This document shows positions 16,674-24,417 of a stretch of 64,000 nt of DNA, piece after piece. The notes below the pieces were generated by a model. The model did not search any database. It was not told the DNA's origin and worked only from the letters and a program-made list of their open reading frames with translations. The stretch is taken from positions 55,274-119,273 of the forward strand of contig LNDN01000007.1 in the NCBI GenBank assembly GCA_001464065.1, given 5' to 3'. Every line of letters begins with the position of its first letter. Position 1 is the first letter of the stretch. The translations under genes and the position numbers were made by a program. The stretch is from Acidobacteria bacterium Ga0077522 (GTDB lineage: Bacteria; Acidobacteriota; Vicinamibacteria; Vicinamibacterales; Vicinamibacteraceae).

Positions 16674-18395
16674 GTGTCGACGTTCGCTGTCGGTTTTCGT
16701 GCACGAGCAGGCCGGGCCGTCACCGGCCTGCTGGCGCTGGCCGCCTCGGCGGCCCCGCTCGTGGCGCAGTCCGCGCCACCCTCCGCTCCTCGTCCGCCAC
16801 GCCCCTCCCTGGTCGTCGTGCTCGTCGTCGATCAGTTTCGCGGCGACTACGTCGACAAGTACGGCCATCAGTGGCGGCAGGGCCTGCGACGCCTGTTCGA
16901 CCAGGGCGCGTACTACACGGAAGCGGCCTACCGCTACGCCAGCACGATGACGTGCGCCGGGCACGCCACCATCGGCACCGGCGCGACGCCGCAGACGCAC
17001 GGGATGATCTCGAACGCGTGGCACGACCGCGCGCTCGGCCGCGATGTCGGATGCACCGAGGATCCGGCCATCAGGAACGTCACGTACGGCGCCGCGGCGG
17101 CACGCACGGGCGAGAGCCCGGCCCGCCTCGCCACCCCGACACTCGCCGACGAGATGCGTGCGCAACTCGGCATCGCCCCACGCGTGGTGACGATGTCGAT
17201 GAAGGCCCGGGCCGCGCTGTCACTGGCCGGCCATCGGTCGACGGTGTCGACCTGGTTCGACGGCCCCCGCGGCTTCGTCAGCTCGCCCGCGATGGGCACA
17301 CCTGGTCGCCTGCCCTTCCTCGAGCGCTACCTCGCCGCGCACCCGGTCGAGGCCGACGCCGATGCCGTCTGGGATCGGCGGCTGCCGGAGACCGCCTACG
17401 TCCATGCCGATGCAGGCGCCGGGGAAGGCGGCACCGGGGCGCAGTTCCCGCATCGCCTGGCGCCACCGCCGATCGACGGGCAGATCGATCCCACCTTCTA
17501 CGGGAACTGGCAGATGAGCCCGTTCTCGGATGCGTATCTCGGACGGATGGCCGCGGCAGCGATCACGGAGCTGCAGTTGGGACGGGGCGCCGGCACCGAC
17601 TTCCTCGCCGTCAGCTTCTCGGCGCTCGACACCGTGGGGCATGCCTACGGCCCGCGCAGCCACGAGGTGCAGGACGTGCTGGCGCGACTCGACGAGACCA
17701 TCGGCACGCTGCTCGAGGCGCTCGACCGCCACGTCGGGCGCGACCGCTACATGCTTGCCTTCACCTCCGATCACGGCGTGAGTCCGGTGCCGCAGCAGAT
17801 GCAGGCCCTCGGGCTCGGCGGCGGCGTGGTGGACCGAAGGGCGGTGCAGACGGTCCTGACGACGGCCCTGGGCGGCAGCGTGATCGACAGCAACACCGGC
17901 GCCGAGATCTATCTCTCGAAGGACGCCGCGTCGAAGCTGGCGGCACTCGACCAGCGCGAGTGGGATGCCCTGCGGACGAACCTGGAGCAGATCGAGGGCA
18001 TCGCCCGGGCGTGGCGCACGACCGACCTGCTGGCCGGGCGCTACGAGGCGGCCTCCGATCCGCTGGCGCACGCGGCACGCCTGAGCGCCTATCCGGGGCG
18101 CTCCGGCGACATCATCTTCATCACCCGTCCCTACTGGTATCCGTACTCGATCGTCGCCACGCACGGGACGCCGTACGGCTACGACCAGCACGTGCCGCTC
18201 GTGTTCCTGGGGCCGCAGTTCCGGCCGGGTCGGTACACGGCGTCGGCCAGCCCGGCCGACGTGGCACCGACACTGGGACGTCTGCTCGGCGTGACGCTCG
18301 CGGCCGCCGACGGACTCACGCGGGTCGATGCCTTCGTTGCCCCGCCGGCGTTGCCCGCGCAGGGCGACGCGGCGCCCGCAGCCGGTCGTCCCTGA
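16674..18395 (+). CDS. Secreted alkaline phosphatase/phosphodiesterase (PafA-like)
   Basis: A 573-residue exported metallo-phosphatase of the alkaline phosphatase superfamily. A signal peptide runs to about residue 32 (VAQSA). The metal ligand Asp53 is in VVDQFRGDY and the nucleophile is Thr93 in TMTCAGHA; later ligands are in DTVGHAYGP and TSDHGVSPVP. Thr instead of Ser as nucleophile matches PafA and NPP-type enzymes. GTG 16674 starts six bases after the oxidoreductase stop, so the two are probably one transcript. Likely role: phosphate release from phosphomonoesters in the periplasm. Confidence 0.9.
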   Translation: MSTFAVGFRARAGRAVTGLLALAASAAPLVAQSAPPSAPRPPRPSLVVVLVVDQFRGDYVDKYGHQWRQGLRRLFDQGAYYTEAAYRYASTMTCAGHATIGTGATPQTHGMISNAWHDRALGRDVGCTEDPAIRNVTYGAAAARTGESPARLATPTLADEMRAQLGIAPRVVTMSMKARAALSLAGHRSTVSTWFDGPRGFVSSPAMGTPGRLPFLERYLAAHPVEADADAVWDRRLPETAYVHADAGAGEGGTGAQFPHRLAPPPIDGQIDPTFYGNWQMSPFSDAYLGRMAAAAITELQLGRGAGTDFLAVSFSALDTVGHAYGPRSHEVQDVLARLDETIGTLLEALDRHVGRDRYMLAFTSDHGVSPVPQQMQALGLGGGVVDRRAVQTVLTTALGGSVIDSNTGAEIYLSKDAASKLAALDQREWDALRTNLEQIEGIARAWRTTDLLAGRYEAASDPLAHAARLSAYPGRSGDIIFITRPYWYPYSIVATHGTPYGYDQHVPLVFLGPQFRPGRYTASASPADVAPTLGRLLGVTLAAADGLTRVDAFVAPPALPAQGDAAPAAGRP

Positions 18396-18407
18396 CGGCC
18401 GGCTGCC

Positions 18408-18437
18408 TTGACCGTGCCGCGCACCGGCACGGACAAT
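18408..18437 (+). promoter_or_regulatory. Probable sigma-70 promoter of the subtilase operon
   Basis: TTGACC (18408-18413) and GACAAT (18432-18437) with an 18-base spacer, about 65 bases upstream of GTG 18502. Confidence 0.5.
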
Positions 18438-18501
18438 GCTCGCGTCGGACACACAGGCGGGAACGGCGCGACCGCTCCTGCCGCACAGGAAAGAGAACCC
18501 G

Positions 18502-19971
18502 GTGGGTCGATCCGTGACTCTGGTGGGGCTGGTGCTGGTGGCCGCCCTCGGCCTCGTGCTGTCGGCGCAGGAGCCGACCTTCACCCGTCGTCCTCGTGCG
18601 GATCTGGCCGATCGCCTGCGGGCGGTGGCCCGGCTCGGCACGGACTACGTGCCCGGGCGCATCCTCGTGAAGTTTCGTGACGGACTGCCGACGCAGGCCA
18701 TGACGTCGGCGGTCACGCTCGCGCTGCCCGGCACCGCCACCCAGCTGCGCGCCGGGGACGCCTACACCGACTTCACCTACGTCGACGTGCCGCTCGACGC
18801 CGACGTGCCGGCGATGGCCGCCGCGCTGGCCGCACGACCGGAGATCGCCTTCGCGGAGCCCGATGCGTTGCGGCGCCCTGAAGTCACGCCGACCGACCCG
18901 TCGTTCGCGCGGCAGTGGCACATGCGCGTGATGAATCTCGAGCGGGCCTGGGACATCAACGACGGCGCCCGCGACGTCGTCGTCGCGGTGATCGACAGCG
19001 GGCTGGCGATGGCCAACGACGTGCTGCGCTTCCCGCGCTTCTTCGCCGGCCGCCTGCAGATCATCGACGTGCCCTTCGCGCGCAGCACCGACATCGTGTC
19101 GACCAACCGCCTGGTCGCGCCGTACGACTTCCTGTACGAGGACACGCTGCCCTACGACATGGACGGGCACGGCACGCACGTCACCGGCACCATCGGGCAG
19201 CAACTCAACGCGGAGAGCGGAGTCGGCGTGGCGTACAACGCGCGGATCATGCCGCTCAAGGTGTGTCTCGGTGAGTGGGAGGTGCTCTTCTTCCTGGCCG
19301 AAGACGGCGTCTCCACGCTGCCCCCGATCTTCGAAGGCGGGGCCTGCTTCGCCTCCGACGAGGCCCGGGCGATTCGCTATGCGGCCGACAACGGCGCCAA
19401 GGTGATGAACATCAGCATCGGCGGCGAGTCGCCGGCCGCCGTGACGCAGAGCGCACTGCAGTACGCCGTCTCGCGCGGCGCCTTCGTCGCCCTGTCGGGC
19501 GGCAATCGCTTCGAGGACGGCAACCGTCCTGGCTACCCGGCGGTCTACGCGCGCGACATCAACGGCGTGATGGCCGTCGCCGCCGTCGGTCAGGACCTCA
19601 ATCGCGCCTACTACTCCAGCACGGGGGACTTCATCGAGATCGCGGCCCCCGGCGGCAACACGCGGGTCGGCGGCGCCGCAGGCCGCATCTGGCAGCAGAC
19701 GTACCGGGCGTCCGGACTGAGCCTCAACCAGCTCGCCCCCCGGTTCGACCTGCTCGAAGACGATGCCTACCAGGGCACGTCGATGGCGGCGCCCCATGTC
19801 GCGGGCCTGGCGGCGTTGCTCCACGCGCAGGGCATCCGCAATCCCGCCACCATCGAAGCCGCCATCCGGCAGTTCGCCACCGACCGCGGCAGCGCCGGGC
19901 GCGACAACGAGTACGGCTTCGGCCTCGTCGATGCGCGGGCGACCCTGCGCGGATTGGGGATCGCGCGATGA
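18502..19971 (+). CDS. Secreted S8 (subtilisin-like) serine protease
   Basis: A 489-residue secreted subtilase. GTG 18502 is chosen because AGGAAAGAG lies just upstream and a clean signal peptide follows, ending LVLSAQ; an upstream ATG at 18436 would add 22 residues before it. An inhibitor I9-like prodomain (PGRILVKFRDG) precedes the catalytic domain. The triad is Asp165 in AVIDSG, His223 in GHGTHVTG and Ser427 in GTSMAAPHVAG. An extra loop with CLGEWEV and GGACFAS may hold a disulfide. It overlaps the next gene by ATGA. Confidence 0.93.
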   Translation: MGRSVTLVGLVLVAALGLVLSAQEPTFTRRPRADLADRLRAVARLGTDYVPGRILVKFRDGLPTQAMTSAVTLALPGTATQLRAGDAYTDFTYVDVPLDADVPAMAAALAARPEIAFAEPDALRRPEVTPTDPSFARQWHMRVMNLERAWDINDGARDVVVAVIDSGLAMANDVLRFPRFFAGRLQIIDVPFARSTDIVSTNRLVAPYDFLYEDTLPYDMDGHGTHVTGTIGQQLNAESGVGVAYNARIMPLKVCLGEWEVLFFLAEDGVSTLPPIFEGGACFASDEARAIRYAADNGAKVMNISIGGESPAAVTQSALQYAVSRGAFVALSGGNRFEDGNRPGYPAVYARDINGVMAVAAVGQDLNRAYYSSTGDFIEIAAPGGNTRVGGAAGRIWQQTYRASGLSLNQLAPRFDLLEDDAYQGTSMAAPHVAGLAALLHAQGIRNPATIEAAIRQFATDRGSAGRDNEYGFGLVDARATLRGLGIAR

Positions 19972-20771
19972 CCGCCCGCCGTCTGCCTGCTCGCCTGCTG
20001 GTGCTTGGATTCGCGCTGGGTCTCGCTGTCGGACCCGCGTCGGCGCAGGAGCCCGCGCCGGCCCCCTCGGCTCCACCCCCCGCGGCGCCGACGCCCGCCG
20101 GAGAGCCGCGTGCGCCGGAGGACGTGACCACGCCGGACGCGACGCCCGACGACATGCCGACGCCGCGGAAGCGCGGACCCGGCATCCGGCCGCGCGTCTT
20201 CGGCCTGGTCGGCTTCCAGTCGTTCACCGCCGCCGACAGCTTCTCCGCCGTGCTCGACACCTCGAGCGGCGTCGTCTTCGGCGGCGGTGGCGGCCTGCTG
20301 CTCGGACGCCACCTGTTCGTGGACGTCAGCGTGTCGTCCTTCTCCGCCGACGGCTCCCGTGTCTTCATCGCCGATGGCGGCGAGGTCGTCGACCTCGGCA
20401 TCGCCACGGAGGTCACGGTGAGGCCGATCGACATCTCCGTCGGCTGGCGCTTCGCCAGCGCGCCGCGGCTCGGCCCGAACGGCAAGGCCCGACTCCGCCC
20501 CGTGCCCTACGGGGGCGGCGGCTTCGGCTTCCAGCAGTACACGGAGACGTCGGAATTCGCCAGCGCCGAAGACGACGTCAGCGAGACCCACGGCAGCTAT
20601 CACGTGCTCGGGGGCCTCGAGTTGCCCTTCAGCCGCCACCTGGGCGCCACGGCCGAGGTGCTCTACCGCTGGGTGCCGGACGGCCTCGGCACCGGCGGTG
20701 TCTCGAGTTTCTACGACGAAACCGACCTCGGCGGCGCACAGGTCCGAGTCAAGGTCGTGTTCACGTTCTAG
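19968..20771 (+). CDS. Outer-membrane beta-barrel protein
   Basis: A 267-residue protein with a signal peptide (cleavage near PASAQ), a 50-residue Pro/Ala/Thr-rich linker, then alternating hydrophobic strands ending in VRVKVVFTF, the terminal aromatic pattern of outer membrane barrels. Probably an eight-stranded OmpW/OmpA-like barrel. Start codon overlaps the stop of the protease, so the protease and barrel are co-translated; a functional link (surface anchoring or transport) is inference only. Confidence 0.8.
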   Translation: MTARRLPARLLVLGFALGLAVGPASAQEPAPAPSAPPPAAPTPAGEPRAPEDVTTPDATPDDMPTPRKRGPGIRPRVFGLVGFQSFTAADSFSAVLDTSSGVVFGGGGGLLLGRHLFVDVSVSSFSADGSRVFIADGGEVVDLGIATEVTVRPIDISVGWRFASAPRLGPNGKARLRPVPYGGGGFGFQQYTETSEFASAEDDVSETHGSYHVLGGLELPFSRHLGATAEVLYRWVPDGLGTGGVSSFYDETDLGGAQVRVKVVFTF

Positions 20772-20777
20772 GCCCCC

Positions 20778-20826
20778 CTGAGCCTTGAGCCATGAGCCGT
20801 GAGTGCTGAGCCATGAGCCCTGAGCC
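20778..20826. repeat. Heptamer array of seven NTGAGCC units
   Basis: CTGAGCC, TTGAGCC, ATGAGCC, GTGAGTG, CTGAGCC, ATGAGCC, CTGAGCC. The sixth unit supplies the ATG of the alkyltransferase-like gene. Confidence 0.95.
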
Positions 20827-21127
20827 TAGGAAGCCGTTCGCAGCTCGGGTGTTCGACGCGGTCCGCGCCATCCCGTCGGGCCGCGTGGCCACATACGGCG
20901 ACGTCGCGGCCGCGGCAGGACGCCCAGGGGCGGCGCGTGCCGTGGGCACGCTGATGGCCAACGCCGGCCCGCGGCGGATTCCGGCGCACCGTGTCGTCGC
21001 CGCGGGGGGCGCCCTGGGCGGGTACGGCGGGCACGAAGCCGAGAAGGCCGCGCTGCTGCGCGCCGAAGGCATCACGGTGGTCGGCCGTCGGATCCGCGGC
21101 TTTGCGGCGATCCGCTGTGAGATCTGA
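20813..21127 (+). CDS. Alkyltransferase-like protein (MGMT family, no active Cys)
   Basis: A 104-residue DNA-binding domain of the O6-alkylguanine-DNA alkyltransferase family. It has IPSGRVATYGDVA, GAARAVGTLMANA (recognition helix with arginine finger) and the position of the PCHRV active site, which here reads IPAHRVV. The acceptor Cys is thus Ala, as in the ATL proteins that flag alkylated guanine for nucleotide excision repair rather than repairing it. The ATG lies inside a heptamer array and no ribosome-binding site is apparent; no better start retains the full domain. Confidence 0.85.
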   Translation: MSPEPRKPFAARVFDAVRAIPSGRVATYGDVAAAAGRPGAARAVGTLMANAGPRRIPAHRVVAAGGALGGYGGHEAEKAALLRAEGITVVGRRIRGFAAIRCEI

Positions 21128-21136
21128 ATCTCTGCC

Positions 21137-21172
21137 GGCATTCCCGGCATGCCCGGCATTCCCGGCATGTCG
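21137..21172. repeat. Nine-base tandem array
   Basis: GGCATTCCC, GGCATGCCC, GGCATTCCC, GGCATGTCG. Period nine rather than seven. It follows the ATL gene stop by ten bases; the rest of the 119-base gap holds a GC-rich inverted repeat near 21210-21235. Confidence 0.85.
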
Positions 21173-21246
21173 TTGAACCCGCCTCGTGCTGCCCTCGTCT
21201 TTGTAGCCACCCCCCGGCAACGCCGCCGGGGCGCTTCCCGTCCAAG

Positions 21247-21819
21247 ATGCCAGTGACGAGTCATGCCGCCGACATGCGGCTCGCCGCACGTTGTCGCGCC
21301 GGGGATCTCGCGGCATTCGAGGAGCTGTATCGGGTCCACAGCGCCCGCCTGTACGCCGTGGCCTACAGAATGCTCGGGCACGCCGAAGACGCCGAGGACA
21401 TGCTGCAGGAGATCTTCCTGCTGGCCTTTCGCAAGATGGCGTCCTTCAAGGGCGATGCGTCGCTCGGCACCTGGTTGTACCGGCTGGGGGTGAATGCCTG
21501 CCTCGACCGGTTGCGCAGCAAGGCCCGTCGCAACGACCAGCACACCGAGTGGCTCGACGACGACCTGCCACCGGTACGGGCCAGGACCGACGTCGGCGGG
21601 GCCGTCCTGCATCGTCTCGACCTCGAACGGGCGTTGCGCGAGTTGCCGCCGGGCTGTCGGGCCGCGTTCCTCCTCCATGATGTGGAGGGCTTCGAGCATC
21701 GGGAAGTGGCGACGATGCTGGGGATCGCGGAAGGTACGTCGAAATCGCAGGTCCACAAGGCCCGACTGCGGCTGCGGAGTCTGCTCGGACGGGACACCAC
21801 GGGGGGGACACGGGCGTGA
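21247..21819 (+). CDS. ECF RNA polymerase sigma factor
   Basis: A 190-residue extracytoplasmic-function sigma factor. Region 2 includes AFEELYRVHSARLYAVAYRMLG and DAEDMLQEIFLLAFRKM; region 4 includes LRELPPGCRAAFLLHDVEGF and the helix-turn-helix with SKSQVHKARLRLR. It overlaps the anti-sigma gene by GTGA (21816-21819), the classic arrangement. It directs RNA polymerase to stress or envelope genes, probably including its own operon, but no autoregulatory promoter is obvious upstream. Confidence 0.95.
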   Translation: MPVTSHAADMRLAARCRAGDLAAFEELYRVHSARLYAVAYRMLGHAEDAEDMLQEIFLLAFRKMASFKGDASLGTWLYRLGVNACLDRLRSKARRNDQHTEWLDDDLPPVRARTDVGGAVLHRLDLERALRELPPGCRAAFLLHDVEGFEHREVATMLGIAEGTSKSQVHKARLRLRSLLGRDTTGGTRA

Positions 21820-22577
21820 AGTGCCAGGACGCAGAGCAGGCGCTCGACGCGCGACTGACCGGCACGCTGAGCCGGGAGGACGCCGACGCGCTGGACGCGC
21901 ATCTCATCGGGTGCCCGGCGTGCCGGGCGGCCGAAACGGAGGCGCGTCGGCTGCAGGCCGACCTGCGGCGGCTCGGGTCGGAGGGGCCGTCACCGCGACT
22001 GTGGGAGCGGGTGTCGGCGCGGCTGGACGCCGATCCGGAGTTCCAGCGCGCCGGCGCGGCGGCCTCCGCGCGCGACGACCGTCACCGCGGCGTGGACTGG
22101 CGGTGGGTGGCGCTGGCGGCCGCCCTGATCATCGTCGTGGCCGGTTCGCTCGTGGGCCTTCGCCGATCCCTCGACACGGCGCCGGGGCCGACCGCGCCGA
22201 CGGTGGCCACGACCAGCCCGGCCGACACCCCCGGCGATCTGGTCGGTGCGATCGAGAGCGAGCTGGATCTCGCGGCGCGGCACTACGAGAACGCCATCGC
22301 CGGCCTCGAGCGCGTGGCCAGCGACGGTGATTCGCCGATCGACCCGGCGGTGATGGCGACCGTGCGGGAGAACCTCGAGATCATCGACCAGGCCATCGAC
22401 GACAGCCGCCAGGCGCTCCGGACCGATCCGCAGAGCCAGATCGCGCAGGAGAGTCTGTTCGATGCCTTCCGCCGCAAGGTGGCGCTGCTGCAGGACACGA
22501 TTGCGCTGATGAACGAGATGCGCAAGGGCAACCCGGCCGGTGCGACGGCGATTGCCTCGGGACTGAACAAGGGATGA
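21816..22577 (+). CDS. Anti-sigma factor with zinc finger (zf-HC2)
   Basis: A 253-residue single-pass membrane anti-sigma factor. The N-terminal zinc-binding domain has the HLIGCPACRA motif (HxxxCxxC, about residues 29-36), one membrane helix follows at about residues 95-115 (WVALAAALIIVVAG), and the periplasmic part is predicted helical with a coiled-coil-like segment at about 150-230. It should sequester the upstream sigma factor until an envelope signal is sensed. GTG start coupled to the sigma stop; its own stop overlaps the next ATG. Confidence 0.9.
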   Translation: MKCQDAEQALDARLTGTLSREDADALDAHLIGCPACRAAETEARRLQADLRRLGSEGPSPRLWERVSARLDADPEFQRAGAAASARDDRHRGVDWRWVALAAALIIVVAGSLVGLRRSLDTAPGPTAPTVATTSPADTPGDLVGAIESELDLAARHYENAIAGLERVASDGDSPIDPAVMATVRENLEIIDQAIDDSRQALRTDPQSQIAQESLFDAFRRKVALLQDTIALMNEMRKGNPAGATAIASGLNKG

Positions 22578-23704
22578 CGACCATGAACCGGATCTGGCGA
22601 GGGCTGATGTGTGTGGGCGTGGTGGCGCTGTGGCAGCCGCCGGCGCTGGGAGCAGCACCGCTGCTCACCGCGGTGGACGCGGAGCAGCCGGCCCCACAGC
22701 CGCCAGCCCCGCCGGCCACGCCAGCGCCACCGCGACCGGCACGCGGCCCGGCCTCGGAGGCGTGGACCCGCGAGCGCCTGGCCCGGCGCGAGGCCGAACG
22801 CGCCCCGTGGGTCGACGCCGAGGCGATCGTCCGGCAGTTCAAGGGCGGCGACGGCATCACCCTCGATCTGCTGAACATGCTGGGTGACGTGGTCGTGGTC
22901 GGCGGCAAGGGACGCGAGGGTCGCCTGTCGATCGTCCGGCGAGTGCAGGCGCGTGGTGCCGACGCCGAGGCGCTGCTGAAGGCGCTCGAGATCGACGTCT
23001 CCGAGCACGGCAACCGGGTGGCGGTGCGATCCACGCTGCCGGTGGCACCGCGGCAGGCCCCGGCGCGTGGCCTGCGGGCACGCGTGCGGACCGACTACGA
23101 GATTGCCCTGCCGGCAGGCACGGCGCTCGAACTGAAGAACATGCAGGGCAACGTGCGGGTGAGCAACGTGGCCGGGGACGTGCGGGTGGAGGCGATGGCC
23201 GGCGACGTGGTGGCCGAGGCACTCTCGCGCGTCCGCATGTTGCGCAGCATGTCCGGCGACGTGATGCTGTCGCGCAGCGTGGTGAGTGGAGACGCCAACC
23301 TGCAGTCGGTGAGCGGCAACGTCATCGCGTCGGGGGTGAAGGCCACCTCGCTGACGATGGGGACGGTGAGCGGCAACGTCCAGGTGCGCGAGTCCTCGTC
23401 GGACCGGGCGCTGGTGCGAACCGTGAGCGGCGACATCGAGTTCGCCTCCGCCCCCCGCCGGGCAGGTCGCTACGAGCTGAAGACCCATGCCGGCGACATC
23501 TTCGTCTTCACGCCGGGGGGCGGCGGCTTCGAATTCGAGGCCAACACCTTCAAGGGGGACGTGACGAGCGACGTCCCGACCCAGCCCGGCCCGGCAGGGT
23601 CGCGGCAGGTGCGCGGCAGCAGCGGCGACGGGTCGGCGTTCTACGACCTGACGACCTTCACGGGCGACATCCGGGTGGCGAGCACGCGCCCGCCGCAGCG
23701 CTAG
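22574..23704 (+). CDS. DUF4097-family exported beta-repeat protein
   Basis: A 376-residue exported protein, third gene of the sigma/anti-sigma operon (ATGA overlap). A signal peptide ends about residue 27. After a Pro/Ala-rich linker comes a beta-helix-like domain with repeated short SGDV/SGNV blocks (MSGDVMLS, VSGNVIAS, VSGNVQVR, VSGDIEFA), characteristic of the DUF4097 'putative adhesin' family. Presence in ECF operons suggests the output or sensor of envelope stress; its biochemical role is unknown. Confidence 0.85.
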   Translation: MTTMNRIWRGLMCVGVVALWQPPALGAAPLLTAVDAEQPAPQPPAPPATPAPPRPARGPASEAWTRERLARREAERAPWVDAEAIVRQFKGGDGITLDLLNMLGDVVVVGGKGREGRLSIVRRVQARGADAEALLKALEIDVSEHGNRVAVRSTLPVAPRQAPARGLRARVRTDYEIALPAGTALELKNMQGNVRVSNVAGDVRVEAMAGDVVAEALSRVRMLRSMSGDVMLSRSVVSGDANLQSVSGNVIASGVKATSLTMGTVSGNVQVRESSSDRALVRTVSGDIEFASAPRRAGRYELKTHAGDIFVFTPGGGGFEFEANTFKGDVTSDVPTQPGPAGSRQVRGSSGDGSAFYDLTTFTGDIRVASTRPPQR

Positions 23705-23764
23705 GTCGTCCGTGCGCGACGCCCAGACGAAGGTCCAGCTTCCGCATTCGCCCCACGCTGGGCG

Positions 23765-23790
23765 TATAATCGCGGGTGGATATCAGGAGG
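23765..23790 (+). promoter_or_regulatory. Consensus -10 box and strong RBS of the gene at 23797
   Basis: TATAAT at 23765-23770, then AGGAGG at 23785-23790, six bases before the ATG. Expected leader about 20 bases. One of few genes here with both signals in textbook form. Confidence 0.7.
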
Positions 23791-23796
23791 CAACGG

Positions 23797-24291
23797 ATGA
23801 CGCGTAAGAATCTGGCTGGACTGACGGGCGTGCTTGCGGCAGGCGCGTTCGCGCTGATGACGACCACGGCACCGGTTTCGGCCCAGCACAAGGCGCCGAA
23901 CACGCAGCCTGCGACGGCCGCGGCAGACACCGCGGCGCTGCCCGCAGGCACGACGTCGCTCGGCACCGTGCGCATCAGCCGCGCGGTCAAGGCCAATGGT
24001 GAGGCCCTGCCAGCAGGCAGCTATCAGCTGCGCCTGACGGGCGAGGAGCCGCCGGCACCGACCGGCGCCACCAAGCCGTACGAGCGCTGGGTCGAGTTCG
24101 TGAAGGGTGGCAAGGTCGTCGGCCGTGAGGTCGTCAGCGTGGTGCCCAAGAGCGAAATCAAGAACGTCGCCAAGGGCTCCGGGCCCGCGGCAGGCAGCTC
24201 GAAGGTCGAACTGCTCAACGGCAACGATTACCTGCGTGTGTGGGTGAACCGGGGCGGGACGCACTACCTGGTGCATCTGGTCGCCGCGTAG
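23797..24291 (+). CDS. Secreted protein of unknown function
   Basis: A 164-residue protein with a signal peptide (cleaved near PVSAQ), a Thr/Ala-rich spacer and a compact beta-rich domain (LPAGSYQLRLTGEEPP, YERWVEFVKGGKVVGREVVSVVP). I do not recognise the family; the layout resembles small acidobacterial secreted beta-sandwich proteins. ATG 23797 is supported by an AGGAGG ribosome-binding site. The strong promoter and terminator around it suggest a well expressed single gene. Confidence 0.75.
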   Translation: MTRKNLAGLTGVLAAGAFALMTTTAPVSAQHKAPNTQPATAAADTAALPAGTTSLGTVRISRAVKANGEALPAGSYQLRLTGEEPPAPTGATKPYERWVEFVKGGKVVGREVVSVVPKSEIKNVAKGSGPAAGSSKVELLNGNDYLRVWVNRGGTHYLVHLVAA

Positions 24292-24304
24292 GCAGGTTCG
24301 GCAC

Positions 24305-24340
24305 GGTGTCCGGCCGGCTCGCAGAGCCGGCCCTCCCACC
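24305..24340 (-). repeat. REP-like hairpin C
   Basis: On the minus strand: GGAG (24336-24333), stem GGCCGGCT, loop CTGCG, stem AGCCGGCC, then GGACACC. GGAG replaces the GTAG of the other copies. It lies immediately before the terminator. Confidence 0.7.
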
Positions 24341-24352
24341 AAGGCACAGGCA

Positions 24353-24384
24353 AAAGGCCGTCCCCTCACAGGGACGGCCTTTTT
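24353..24384. terminator. Bidirectional rho-independent terminator
   Basis: Stem AAAGGCCGTCCC / GGGACGGCCTTT with a six-base loop and T runs on both strands. It serves the secreted-protein gene (+) and the RNase gene (-), which converge here. Confidence 0.9.
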
Positions 24385-24417
24385 GTCGTTCACGAGAGAC
24401 ACCCGCCGAGGCGCCCG

